A stretch of 64,000 nucleotides of DNA, taken from the NCBI RefSeq assembly GCF_000619885.1, contig NZ_JHUZ01000016.1:1-64000 (forward strand), read 5' to 3'. This stretch comes from Balneatrix alpica DSM 16621. GTDB lineage: Bacteria > Pseudomonadota > Gammaproteobacteria > Pseudomonadales > Balneatricaceae. Positions 7,929-15,687 of the stretch are shown here, piece after piece. Every line of letters starts with the position of its first letter. The first letter of the stretch is position 1. The notes under the pieces are model-generated. The model searched no databases and had not been told where the DNA came from. It saw nothing but the letters and a program-made list of their open reading frames with translations. The translations under genes and the position numbers were made by a program.

Positions 7929-8631
7929 CACGGTGACCCTCCGCTGAGAGAGGGGCCCAGGCCAAGGCCCGGCGCAGAAAGGCCGGAGCATCCTGATCGA
8001 TCCACTCACCATGGGCGGGGATAATCCGTTGTGGTTGCCAGGCGTGCAGTTGGGCAAACTCCTCGGCCGCCTGGCTTTTGTTAAAGCTCAGGCGCCAGTC
8101 CAGCGGGGTTGAACCGGGGGTGAGTATTCCACACAGGCGGGCGATGGGGCGTTGCCAGCAGCGGAAATGCTCAGGGGCAAAGTTCTCAATCAGGTCGGTG
8201 ACGATCAGGGTGGCGGAGGGGCGATGGAAAAACACCACTTCCTCCATCACTTTCGAGCTTTTAATCGCCTGTTGTGCAATTTCTGCCTGCCAGGGCCAGT
8301 CCTGGGGCTCGGACAGGCAACCCTGATAATGCAGCTCTGGCCGCTTCTTTTGCACCCCGCTGGTGGCATAGAGTGCGGCCTCAGGCCATTGCTGTTGCCA
8401 TTGGGCCAAGTAAAGGTGGTGCAGGGCATTGGGAGCAAGCAGATAGGCCACTGGCCCCAGCTGTGCCAGCTCCTCGGCCAGCGCCGGGCTCCAGACAATC
8501 GGACTGTGTAGCCATAGTTCACCACTTGCCAGGCGTACCACCACCATACGGGTGGAATAGGGCATGCCATAAAAGCGCACGGTATCACCCTCGGCTAGCC
8601 AAATGTTGTTGGCCAGGGGTTGTAAAAGCAT
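7909..8631 (-). CDS. DUF4336 protein (metallo-beta-lactamase-like fold)
   Basis: A 240-residue protein matching what I know of DUF4336: start pattern LANNIWLAEGDTVRFYGMPYSTRMVVVRL, middle YLLAPNALHHLYLAQW, and end IIPAHGEWIDQDAPAFLRRAL. The family has a metallo-beta-lactamase-like fold but often lacks a full HxHxDH metal site, and none is visible here; NALHH and PAHGEW may be remnants. It starts 13 bases after the stop of the DUF4892/OmpA gene and so probably shares its transcript. It overlaps the convergent LysR gene by 20 bases at the 3' end. Function is unknown. Confidence 0.75.
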   Translation of the reverse strand: MLLQPLANNIWLAEGDTVRFYGMPYSTRMVVVRLASGELWLHSPIVWSPALAEELAQLGPVAYLLAPNALHHLYLAQWQQQWPEAALYATSGVQKKRPELHYQGCLSEPQDWPWQAEIAQQAIKSSKVMEEVVFFHRPSATLIVTDLIENFAPEHFRCWQRPIARLCGILTPGSTPLDWRLSFNKSQAAEEFAQLHAWQPQRIIPAHGEWIDQDAPAFLRRALAWAPLSAEGHRAKPRDS

Positions 8632-8644
8632 CTTCTGCCTCCTG

Positions 8645-9691
8645 CTATTGCACCACCATTTCCACCCGTCGGTTCAGGGCACGGCCAGTCTCGCTCTGAT
8701 TGCTGGCGACCGGTGCCAGGTTGGCGACGCCATGGGCACTGAGCTGGGAGGCAGGGATACCGTAGTCTTGCTGCAGGGCGGCCTGTACGGCTTCAGCCCG
8801 TTGCTGGGAGAGCTTGAGGTTGTAGGCCAGCGTACCCTGGTTATCGGTATGACCCACGATATACACCGCCAGTTGTGGCTGTTGGCGCAGCAAGTTAGCC
8901 ATCTCGGCCAGTTGCGGTTGGGACTCGGCCTTGAGCTGAGCGTTGCCACTATCGAAATAGATGCCATAGAGAGCGATGCGCCCCTCGTTACTGAGGCCCT
9001 GGCCAATCGCTTCCGCCGATACCTGCACCTGGCCGCTGGCCATCAGCTGGGGCTCCACGATCTGGATGGCAATGGCGCTTTGCTCGTCACTCTCAGCGGT
9101 CTGGTAGTGGTCTTTACTGAAGCTCGAAAGTGGCCCGCTGAGTACCGAGACCGCGACCTCCACCCCATTGCGTTGCAGGGTGGCATAGAGGTACAGGCCC
9201 TCACGGTCAAAGGGGCTAATATCTTCGGCAAAGGGTGCGGCCAATTGCAGTTTGGCAAAGTTGCTCCGCCAGTGATCACTAGGTGTCCACCAGGCCCCCC
9301 GTCCATCCACTTGGGTGATCAGGTTAAACCCACCCGCGCTGAGTGCCTCGGCAAAGTTGCGCTGTATTTCCAGCGCTGTTTTACCGGCAGGGGCGATGTA
9401 GAGCAGGCGGGTGATTTTGCCCTCCCGGATCAGGGGATGGTCGCGATCAAGCTCTTTTTGCGGGTCCATGCCTGCTTCCTGGCTGGCTTGGTAGAAGTGG
9501 CCGCGCTCGTATTCCAGCTGTTGATAGCCAACTAATTGAGCGCCACTGAAGCGCGACAGTAGCGGGTGATCTTGACCGCCCGCCAGATCCGGGCCGAGGG
9601 CCAACGCGGGCAGGCTGAGCAACAGCAGGAGCAGCGCCAGGCCCCAGTGCTGGGGACGTACGGGTACGTAGAACGTGGCTGACGGGTTCAT
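8645..9691 (-). CDS. Outer-membrane/periplasmic DUF4892-OmpA protein
   Basis: A 348-residue secreted protein. A signal peptide occupies about residues 1-32 (GLALLLLLLSLPALALG). The middle (about 40-200) matches the DUF4892 pattern, with DHPLLSRFSGAQLVGYQQ, then LYIAPAGKTALEIQRNF. The C-terminal OmpA domain (about 225-345) binds peptidoglycan; its markers are IYFDSGNAQLKAESQPQL and VYIVGHTDNQGTLAYNLKLSQQRA, with the conserved Asp and Arg positions present. I chose ATG 9691 because GAGGAAAAG precedes it; a start 12 codons upstream lacks such a site. DUF4336 follows 13 bases later. Confidence 0.88.
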   Translation of the reverse strand: MNPSATFYVPVRPQHWGLALLLLLLSLPALALGPDLAGGQDHPLLSRFSGAQLVGYQQLEYERGHFYQASQEAGMDPQKELDRDHPLIREGKITRLLYIAPAGKTALEIQRNFAEALSAGGFNLITQVDGRGAWWTPSDHWRSNFAKLQLAAPFAEDISPFDREGLYLYATLQRNGVEVAVSVLSGPLSSFSKDHYQTAESDEQSAIAIQIVEPQLMASGQVQVSAEAIGQGLSNEGRIALYGIYFDSGNAQLKAESQPQLAEMANLLRQQPQLAVYIVGHTDNQGTLAYNLKLSQQRAEAVQAALQQDYGIPASQLSAHGVANLAPVASNQSETGRALNRRVEMVVQ

Positions 9692-9844
9692 CTTTTCCTC
9701 AATCTGATTAAGTCTGAATAGTACCAAGCCTGCACCGGATGGGCGCGGGGTTGGCGATGGCGGTGGAGCACCGCCTGACGATGAGAAAAAGCAGCGAGGG
9801 GATTCGCATTCCCATCCGCGTTCAGCGAATACGCGTGGCTAAAT

Positions 9845-10135
9845 TCAGCGTGAATTAGCCGGCGAGTCAAGTGCCGGATCATCATGCGTAGCTGACCAGT
9901 CCCGTGGTGCCTGGGTCACGCACTTTTTACACAGCAACAGGCTGCCCAGCTGCTGACGCCGCCCCTCGGCACTGATGACCCAGGGGCGGTTTTGCCAGGG
10001 CGGCTGGTGGCGCACATGCTGGTTATGGCCGCAGGCCAGCCGTGCCACCCAGTCCCCATGTTCATCCTGGTGATAACCGCAGATGGGTTGGGGCAGGGCG
10101 TCGCGGGTTAGCGGGGCAGGTTTTCTGCGATCCAT
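9845..10135 (-). CDS. DUF3565 protein
   Basis: A 96-residue protein with the DUF3565 pattern: CGYHQDEHGDWVARLACGHNQHVRHQPPW, with cysteines and histidines (residues about 19-45) that suggest a small metal site, and a second CKKC near residues 69-72. It overlaps the 3' end of nudC by 28 bases and is therefore translated from the HxlR-nudC transcript. The function of the family is unknown; in other gammaproteobacteria it is also a small, soluble, conserved protein. Confidence 0.75.
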   Translation of the reverse strand: MDRRKPAPLTRDALPQPICGYHQDEHGDWVARLACGHNQHVRHQPPWQNRPWVISAEGRRQQLGSLLLCKKCVTQAPRDWSATHDDPALDSPANSR

Positions 10136-11064
10136 TCGTCAATCAACCAGCGGGAAATGGAGTCTTTGCGCGGCAGGCTGTAGGCAGAATTGGGGTCGCC
10201 CCATTCACCAAAGCCTTGCAGTTGCTCGGCGCTAAACCAGCGGGCATCTTCCAGCTCATCCTGATCCACCTGAATCGCCAGACTGGCAGCTAAGCCACGG
10301 AAACCCAGCATAATCGAGGCTGGAAAGGGCCAGGGCTGGGAGGCGCGATAGTCGGCACGGCTGAGGCGGACACCGGCCTCTTCCCATACCTCCCGTGCCA
10401 CCGCTTCCTCCAGGCTTTCGCCGGTTTCCACAAAGCCCGCCAGGGTGGAGTAGGTGCCGGGGGGAAAGTGCGGGCTGCGGCCAAGCAGGGCCAGGCGCGG
10501 GCCGCCATCGCTGGGGATGTGTTCAACCAGCATGATCACCGCCGGATCGAGGCGGGGGAAATGCTCCTTGCCACAGGCACTGTTGCTGCAGCGGCGCAGA
10601 TGGCCGCCCTGATCGGCCCGGCTGGGGTGACCGCAAAGGCTGCAAAACTGATGCTGCTGGTGCCAGTGCAGCAGGCCACGGGCACAGGCAAGGATGGCGG
10701 CCTCTTCTGCCGGCAGTAGCGGGCCAACTTTGCGAATGTCGGTAAACTGGCCCTGGGGTAGCAGTTGCTGCACTTGCTGTTCCGACAGATGGGAGAGGTC
10801 GAGGGCAAACCAGGCATGTTGTTGCTGGCCGAGGAACAGAATCTCCTGGCTGTGTTCGAGCAAAAAGTCGGCCTCAGCGCGGCTAAAGTGCAGGGCCTCG
10901 GGGCGCTCGGGATGGAGCAGGTTGCGCCCTTGCCACAGGGGCACCAGGCGGCTATTGGGCTGTTGCAGTTGTTGTTCCAGCCAGGGCCGATCTTTGCGCT
11001 GGGCCGAGAGGCGGTCTAAGCGCAGGCCCGCATAGCGCAGCGGCTGAGTGAGGGGGTTAAACAT
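10108..11064 (-). CDS. nudC: NADH pyrophosphatase / mRNA-decapping Nudix hydrolase NudC
   Basis: This 318-residue enzyme cleaves NAD(H) to NMN(H) plus AMP and removes NAD caps from RNA 5' ends. The zinc ribbon is CSLCG followed by CSNSACGKEHFPRLDP (about residues 141-170). The Nudix box GFVETGESLEEAVAREVWEEAGV has all consensus residues, and the NudC-specific SQPWPFPASIMLGF follows it. It is longer than the roughly 257-residue E. coli enzyme because of a larger N-terminal domain. It overlaps the upstream HxlR gene by eight bases and the downstream DUF3565 gene by 28, so the three form one operon. Confidence 0.93.
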   Translation of the reverse strand: MFNPLTQPLRYAGLRLDRLSAQRKDRPWLEQQLQQPNSRLVPLWQGRNLLHPERPEALHFSRAEADFLLEHSQEILFLGQQQHAWFALDLSHLSEQQVQQLLPQGQFTDIRKVGPLLPAEEAAILACARGLLHWHQQHQFCSLCGHPSRADQGGHLRRCSNSACGKEHFPRLDPAVIMLVEHIPSDGGPRLALLGRSPHFPPGTYSTLAGFVETGESLEEAVAREVWEEAGVRLSRADYRASQPWPFPASIMLGFRGLAASLAIQVDQDELEDARWFSAEQLQGFGEWGDPNSAYSLPRKDSISRWLIDEWIAENLPR

Positions 11065-11410
11065 CGCAGGCTCCTTGCTGCAGTTGGCTGGCCCAGTGCT
11101 GGGCCCATTGCCCCATGGGCAGAATCAGGTGAAGTAGCTCATGGCCGAGGGGGCTGAGTTGGTAGCCCTGCTCGCCCTTATCGACCAGCTGCGCCTGTTG
11201 CAGTTCTTGCAGACGGCGATTGAGCAGGGTGGGGGAGATATGCTCACAGCGTTGTTGCAGCAGGCGAAAGGTGGCAGGGGTGCTGCGCAGGTTCCATAAA
11301 ATGCCGAGGGCCCAGGTGCGACCGAGGAGGTCGAGCAGGGCCATAATCGGTTTCCCCGTGCGGGAACCCCTTACCGGTTGGCCCGGTAAGGGGCAAAGGG
11401 CGCTATCCAT
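11057..11410 (-). CDS. HxlR-family winged-helix regulator
   Basis: A 117-residue DNA-binding protein with the HxlR pattern: LDLLGRTWALGILWNL (helix 1), FRLLQQRCEHISPTLLNRRLQELQQAQLV (recognition region), then the wing GYQLSPLGHELLHLILPMGQWAQHW. The family often senses quinones, aldehydes or thiol stress through an N-terminal Cys; Cys6 could serve. The stretch between Cys6 and LDLLG is unusually long and is encoded by two adjacent perfect inverted repeats (11352-11366 and 11367-11393). The true start could therefore be the internal Met23 (11344). It heads the nudC-DUF3565 operon and lies 73 bases after tnaA on the same strand. Confidence 0.8.
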   Translation of the reverse strand: MDSALCPLPGQPVRGSRTGKPIMALLDLLGRTWALGILWNLRSTPATFRLLQQRCEHISPTLLNRRLQELQQAQLVDKGEQGYQLSPLGHELLHLILPMGQWAQHWASQLQQGACDV

Positions 11411-11420
11411 TGGCTTATTC

Positions 11421-11437
11421 GCTACAAAATGTGTAGC
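11421..11437 (-). promoter_or_regulatory. Palindrome upstream of the HxlR gene, candidate operator
   Basis: GCTACA-N5-TGTAGC is a perfect 6-base inverted repeat ten bases before the HxlR start. Position and symmetry fit an autoregulatory operator for a dimeric winged-helix protein; the spacing would also allow a weak hairpin after tnaA. Confidence 0.35.
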
Positions 11438-11483
11438 AAAACCTTAGCCGCTAATAGCCCACTGAGCAAGCCAGCACGGTGAC

Positions 11484-12887
11484 TCAGCCCGGGCAGGGCT
11501 GAAAGCGGGCAGTAAAGTGGCGCAGCACCGGTGGCTCGTAGCTAAAGCGCAGGCCACGGATGGCGCCGGCCCGTTGTTTGACGCTGATCAGGCAGTCCGC
11601 AACATAGTCGAGGTGGGCCTGGGTATAGACCCGGCGCGGAATGGTCAGGCGCAGCAGCTCCATCGGTGAGGGTTTCTGCAGACCGCTGTGGGGATCACGG
11701 CCAAGCAGTAGCGAGCCGATCTCGACTCCGCGCACGCCACCTTCCAGGTACAGCTCACAGGCCAGGGCATGGGCGGGGAACTGCTCCGCAGGAATATGGG
11801 GTAGCAACTGCTGGGCATCGACAAAGACGGCATGGCCGCCGGTGGGGGTTTGAATCGGCACCCCGCCCTGGCGCAGGCGCTCCCCCAGGTAGGCCACCTG
11901 GCCGATACGGTAGCGCAGAAAAGCCGGGTCCATGCCCTCTTGCAGGCCGATGGCGAGGGCTTCCATATCCCGTCCGGCCAGGCCGCCATAGGTGACAAAG
12001 CCTTCCATCGGCACGCAGCGCACCTGCACTGCCTGAAACAGCGCTTCATCGTCACGGATGCAGCACAGCCCGCCGATATTGACCAAGGCATCCTTCTTCG
12101 CCGACATGGTGAGCATATCGCCGTATTGGTACATCTCCCGCACGATCTGCTCGATGCTGTGATCCTGGTAGCCGGGCTCGCGTTGCTGGATAAACCAGGC
12201 ATTTTCGGCAAAGCGGGCGGAGTCGATCACCACGGCGATGCCATGCTGCTGTGCCAGTTGGTAAACCGCACGCATATTGGCCATCGAGACTGGCTGGCCA
12301 CCGGCGCTGTTGCAGGTCACGGTGGTGATAATGGCGGCGATATTGTCAGCGCCATGTTCGGCGATGGCTTGCTCCAGTCGGGGCAGGTCAAAATTGCCTT
12401 TCCAATCGTAGGGGTGACTGGTGTCGAAGGCTTGTGGGGTGAGCAGGTTGATCGCCTGCGCGCCGTTGAGCTCAACATGGGCGGCGGTGGTATCGAAATG
12501 ATAGTTGGAGAGAAACACCGGCCGCTGGCCGCCGCCGCGTTGGCGTAGCCGCTCGATCAGACAGGGGAAGAGAATCTGTTCCGCTCCCCGGCCCTGGTGG
12601 GTGGGCAGGGTGTAGCGATAGCCGAAAATCCGCTCCACCTGTTGTTCCAGGTGGAAGAAGTTACGGCTACCGGCGTAGGCCTCGTCGCCGAGCATAAGCC
12701 CGGCCCACTGGCGGTCACTCATGGCGCCGGTGCCGGAGTCGGTTAACAGGTCGATATAGACTTCATCACTGCGCAGTAAAAAAGGGTTGTAGCCGGCCCG
12801 CTGCAGCGCCTGCTGGCGTTGCTCGGCGCTAATCGCGCTAATGGGCTCTACCATCTTGATACGAAAGGGTTCAGGAATGACACGCAT
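11484..12887 (-). CDS. tnaA: Tryptophanase (tryptophan indole-lyase)
   Basis: A 467-residue PLP enzyme that splits L-tryptophan into indole, pyruvate and ammonia. The PLP lysine is in [13 protein letters not shown]. Several stretches resemble tyrosine phenol-lyase ([36 protein letters not shown]). However, the three positions that separate the enzymes are of the tryptophanase type: Asp in NYHFDTT (TPL has Thr), Ile in [12 protein letters not shown] (TPL has Arg), and His in VLRHFTARF (TPL has Phe). A TnaC-like leader ORF (12985-13065) sits 97 bases upstream, which independently supports the call. No tnaB or mtr-type permease gene follows; an HxlR gene comes next. Confidence 0.93.
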   Translation of the reverse strand: MRVIPEPFRIKMVEPISAISAEQRQQALQRAGYNPFLLRSDEVYIDLLTDSGTGAMSDRQWAGLMLGDEAYAGSRNFFHLEQQVERIFGYRYTLPTHQGRGAEQILFPCLIERLRQRGGGQRPVFLSNYHFDTTAAHVELNGAQAINLLTPQAFDTSHPYDWKGNFDLPRLEQAIAEHGADNIAAIITTVTCNSAGGQPVSMANMRAVYQLAQQHGIAVVIDSARFAENAWFIQQREPGYQDHSIEQIVREMYQYGDMLTMSAKKDALVNIGGLCCIRDDEALFQAVQVRCVPMEGFVTYGGLAGRDMEALAIGLQEGMDPAFLRYRIGQVAYLGERLRQGGVPIQTPTGGHAVFVDAQQLLPHIPAEQFPAHALACELYLEGGVRGVEIGSLLLGRDPHSGLQKPSPMELLRLTIPRRVYTQAHLDYVADCLISVKQRAGAIRGLRFSYEPPVLRHFTARFQPCPG

Positions 12888-12984
12888 GATCAGACTCCAT
12901 CAATAGCATGGTCGCTCGCAGGAGGTATCCGGCAAGCGCAAACAATCAGGTTAAGGAGAACGAACAGGGGCAGGCGCCCCGGGA

Positions 12985-13065
12985 TCAGGCGTGGGGGAAG
13001 TCGTAGGTGAGGACGATGTCGAGGGTATACCAGGCAGTGAGTAAGTAAGCGGCGCTGTTATCCAT
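12985..13065 (-). CDS. tnaC: TnaC leader peptide of the tryptophanase gene
   Basis: A 26-codon ORF starts at the ATG whose complement is 13063-13065 and ends at TGA (12985-12987), 97 bases before tnaA. Its core is AWYTLDIVLTYDFPHA. Trp12, Asp16 and Pro24 fall at exactly the positions of the three residues that E. coli TnaC needs for tryptophan-induced ribosome stalling, although the rest of the peptide differs. In the known mechanism, stalling at the stop codon blocks Rho access and lets transcription reach tnaA. Two extra residues after Pro24 (His, Ala) distinguish it from E. coli TnaC; Proteus TnaC also extends beyond the proline. The Shine-Dalgarno sequence is weak. It is too short for ordinary gene finders. 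Confidence 0.85.
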   Translation of the reverse strand: MDNSAAYLLTAWYTLDIVLTYDFPHA

Positions 13066-13099
13066 ACTTCATACTCTGGGTGGGTCAAGCGATACCCTA

Positions 13100-13128
13100 T
13101 TACTAGGGTGCTACTGGCGGCTTGTCAA
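13100..13128 (-). promoter_or_regulatory. Candidate sigma-70 promoter of tnaCA
   Basis: On the minus strand a perfect TTGACA (13123-13128) is followed after 17 bases by TAGTAA (13100-13105). The -10 region lies inside the inverted repeat ACCCTA-N4-TAGGGT (13093-13108), which could be an operator. The tnaC start is 34 bases downstream of the -10. Confidence 0.55.
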
Positions 13129-13135
13129 TTTGCAT

Positions 13136-13160
13136 CCGCAGAGGGGGGTTCCCTCTGCGG
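13136..13160 (-). terminator. Hairpin after xylB
   Basis: A perfect 10-base inverted repeat (CCGCAGAGGG / CCCTCTGCGG, 5-base loop) lies four bases after the xylB stop on the minus strand. It has no clear U-tract. It separates the polyol operon from the tnaCA promoter, so a terminator role is likely. Confidence 0.65.
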
Positions 13161-13164
13161 GAGG

Positions 13165-14640
13165 CTAAAGCCACTGCTGGCTGCGCGGTGCTTCATAGTC
13201 CTGATAGAGCTGCAGAAAGCGTTGATAGCGGGGCTGGTACTGCGCATGCAGGGCTGGGTCCGGCTGCAAACAGGCCAGCACCGGTGGTGGCGGGCAGTAG
13301 TGCGCCGGGTCGGCGGGTTGCCAGGCCAGCATTGCCAGCCGGGCCGCCCCCAGGGCCGGGCCACTCTGGCTGTCCTCATATTGCAGCACTGGTTTGTTCA
13401 GCACATTGGCCAGCAGTTGCAGCCAAAAGCGATTACGGGCGCCGCCACCGAGGGCGCCTACTTGCTCCAGCTCGGCACCGGCCTGTGCCAACAGCTGCTG
13501 GCATTGGGCCAGGCTAAAACAGATGCCTTCCAGGATGGCCTGGGTCAGCTGTGGCCGCTGGCTGCGGCCATCCATACCGTGGAAGCTTGCGCGGGCAAAG
13601 GGATTGTTATGGGGGGTGCGTTCGCCACGTAAATAGGGCAAAAACAGGACGTCATTGGCTGGCTGATAGGCCGCCTCTGCCTCGGCTAAGAGCTGGCCGG
13701 GGGATTGCCCGCAAATCTGCGCAAACCACAACAAGGGGCTGGCACCATTGAGCAGGCAGGCCATTTGATACCAGCGCCCTGGCAGGGCATGGGCAAAGGC
13801 ATGTAACAGGGACTCGGGTTGGGGGCGATAGCCCTCGGTGGCAATCCAGTACTGGGAGGAGGTGCCCAGGGTAATAAAGCCCTGACCGGGGTTGAACGCC
13901 CCCAGGGCCAGGGCACCGGTGGCCGCATCGCCCCCGCCGCCGGCAACGATCAAACCGGGTCGCAGCTGCAGCGCCTGTGCCGCCTGGTGGCTGAGCTGGG
14001 CGCTGATGGCATCGCCTTCCACCAGACGTGGCAACTGCTGCAGTTGGATGCCACTGGCCTCCACCAGGGCAGGGCTCCATTGGCGTTGTTGCTGATCCAG
14101 CCAGAGGCTGCCAGCGGCATCGGAGCAGTCCGTGACGACTTCGCCGGTTAAACGCAGGCGCAGATAATCCTTGGGCAGCATCACCCAACGCAGACGGGCA
14201 AACAGCTCAGGCTCATGTTCGGCCACCCACAACAGTTTGGGGGCGGTAAAACCGGGCATGGCCTGGACCCCGGCCAGTTGGCCCAGGGCGGGACAACGCT
14301 GCTGCAGGAGTTGGCATTGTTGATGGGCACGGCCATCGTTCCACAGAATCGCCGGGCGCAGGGGTTGCTGGTGTTGATCCACCAGCACCGCGCCGTGCAT
14401 CTGCCCGGACAGCCCCAGTGCCACCACATCCTGCCAGGCCTGCGGTGCCTGCTGGCGCAGTGCTTGTGCGACCTGCAGACAGGCTTGCCACCAGTCCTCT
14501 GGATACTGTTCTGACCAGAGCGGCTGGGGGTGGTGCAGTGGATACTCGCAGAGGTGGCTGGCGATGACCTGACCCCTGTCGTTGACCAAGACGCCCTTGA
14601 GTCCTGAAGTGCCTAAATCAAGGCCGAGAAAATGCGCCAT
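13165..14640 (-). CDS. xylB: Xylulokinase
   Basis: This 491-residue FGGY-family kinase phosphorylates D-xylulose to xylulose 5-phosphate. The N-terminal phosphate loop is GLDLGTSGLKGVLV (residues about 5-18), the substrate motif LSGQMHGAVLVD is near 77-88, and the second-domain signature GALGGGARNRFWLQLLANV is near 410. It is equivalent to MtlY of the Pseudomonas mannitol/arabitol operon: arabitol oxidised by mannitol dehydrogenase gives xylulose, which this enzyme traps. ATG 14640 lies four bases after the GFA stop with AGGAG upstream, so the two genes are coupled. A nine-codon upstream extension is possible but would overlap the GFA gene. Confidence 0.92.
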   Translation of the reverse strand: MAHFLGLDLGTSGLKGVLVNDRGQVIASHLCEYPLHHPQPLWSEQYPEDWWQACLQVAQALRQQAPQAWQDVVALGLSGQMHGAVLVDQHQQPLRPAILWNDGRAHQQCQLLQQRCPALGQLAGVQAMPGFTAPKLLWVAEHEPELFARLRWVMLPKDYLRLRLTGEVVTDCSDAAGSLWLDQQQRQWSPALVEASGIQLQQLPRLVEGDAISAQLSHQAAQALQLRPGLIVAGGGGDAATGALALGAFNPGQGFITLGTSSQYWIATEGYRPQPESLLHAFAHALPGRWYQMACLLNGASPLLWFAQICGQSPGQLLAEAEAAYQPANDVLFLPYLRGERTPHNNPFARASFHGMDGRSQRPQLTQAILEGICFSLAQCQQLLAQAGAELEQVGALGGGARNRFWLQLLANVLNKPVLQYEDSQSGPALGAARLAMLAWQPADPAHYCPPPPVLACLQPDPALHAQYQPRYQRFLQLYQDYEAPRSQQWL

Positions 14641-14644
14641 AGGG

Positions 14645-15061
14645 TTAGTCGCTCTCCTGGCGATCACTGGGGTGATGGATGCCGTCTGTCACCTCAACCG
14701 GGCCAAGCAGATAGGGGTTCACTCCCTCTAAACAGCCCAGGTTAACGCCGTATTCATGGGGGTTGGAGCGGCGCTGGTGGTGGGTGTAAATGCCACAGTG
14801 ACGGCAAAAATAGTGTTTGGCGGTGTGGGTGTTGAATTGATAACAGCTCAAAGCCTCTTGCCCCTGCAGCAGGGTTAAATCCGCCAAGGGCACCGAGATT
14901 ACAATCGCTCCCTTGCGGCGGCAGATTGAGCAGTCGCAGCGGCGCGGGTTTTGAATGCCCTGGGGCAGTCGGAGTGCTAAACGTACTGCACCACAGTGGC
15001 AACTGGCGGGGTGCAGGGGCTGAATGCTGGTCGAACCTATCTGGGTTATCCCGGATGCCAT
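14645..15061 (-). CDS. GFA-family (CENP-V/GFA) zinc protein
   Basis: A 138-residue protein with the GFA zinc pattern: CHCGAV near residue 20, CDCSICRRKGA near 44-54, and FCRHCGIYTHHQRRSNPHEYGVNLGCLEG near 82-110. Family members include glutathione-dependent formaldehyde-activating enzymes, but most, like this one, have no proven substrate. ATG 15061 has AAGGAGG in front; the start overlaps the end of the GNAT gene by 16 bases, and xylB follows four bases after the stop. It therefore sits inside the polyol operon, though its role there is not evident. Confidence 0.85.
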   Translation of the reverse strand: MASGITQIGSTSIQPLHPASCHCGAVRLALRLPQGIQNPRRCDCSICRRKGAIVISVPLADLTLLQGQEALSCYQFNTHTAKHYFCRHCGIYTHHQRRSNPHEYGVNLGCLEGVNPYLLGPVEVTDGIHHPSDRQESD

Positions 15062-15585
15062 TGTTCCTCCTTGATAGCCATGATGACGGTGTCCCACCAG
15101 CGCTGACGAAAATAGCGATGTTGAATCAGGTGCCCTTCCTGTTGCATGCCCAGTTGGCGGCACAGGTGCAGGGCGGCGCTGTTTTCGGCGATGGTTTCGG
15201 CATAGATGCGATGCACGGCAAACACCTTAAAAGCCAGATTAAACAGGGTCTGCATGGCCTCATAGGCATAGCTGGCCCCCTGGTGGGAGGTGGCAATGCC
15301 GCAGCCAATTGATGCCTGGCGGTGATCCTCCAGGCGCAGGCTGCAAACGCCAATCAGCTTATCCTTGCCTTTTTCAGTAATGGCCAGGTGGTAGTGTTGG
15401 CGAGGGTGTTGCTTGGTCTCGTTGATAAACTGCTGCACCAGCTGGTGGCAGCGCACTGCGGAGCAGTCTTCTTCACTGTAATAGCGGGCGTAGGTTTCGC
15501 TGTCGTACAGCTCGACATAGCTTTCCAGGTCATCCTCGCGGAAGTCACGCAGGTGCAGACGCTGGCTGGTAAGTGAAAAGCCCAT
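15046..15585 (-). CDS. GNAT N-acetyltransferase (RimJ-like)
   Basis: A 179-residue acetyltransferase of the Acetyltransf_3/RimJ type. Visible pattern: LTSQRLHLRDFREDDLESY at the N-terminus, then LIGVCSLRLEDHRQASIGCGI, the acetyl-CoA-binding QGASYAYEAMQTLFNLAF, and the family-typical YAETIAENSAALHLCRQLGM. ATG 15585 is preceded by AGGAGG six bases upstream; the longer reading frame up to 15681 has no such site. The acceptor substrate is unknown. It is located between mtlR and the GFA gene in the polyol operon and overlaps the latter. Confidence 0.85.
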   Translation of the reverse strand: MGFSLTSQRLHLRDFREDDLESYVELYDSETYARYYSEEDCSAVRCHQLVQQFINETKQHPRQHYHLAITEKGKDKLIGVCSLRLEDHRQASIGCGIATSHQGASYAYEAMQTLFNLAFKVFAVHRIYAETIAENSAALHLCRQLGMQQEGHLIQHRYFRQRWWDTVIMAIKEEQWHPG

Positions 15586-15597
15586 ACTGAGCCTCCT

Positions 15598-15643
15598 GTT
15601 GTCATGGCATATTCTGACTGTGGTGCTGGTTTGCCATGGCAAC
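15598..15643 (-). repeat. Inverted repeat between mtlR and the GNAT gene
   Basis: GTTGTCATGGCA (15598-15609) and TGCCATGGCAAC (15632-15643) are near-perfect inverted arms around 22 bases. It may act as an attenuating hairpin in the operon mRNA or as a protein-binding site. Confidence 0.45.
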
Positions 15644-15687
15644 AAGTCTAGGCCGAGCTGCGTCTCCTGGCAGCCTGCCATGTCAGT

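Noticed and set aside
11484-12887. Tyrosine phenol-lyase assignment
   Set aside because: The three specificity positions are Asp, Ile and His, as in tryptophanase, and a TnaC leader lies upstream.
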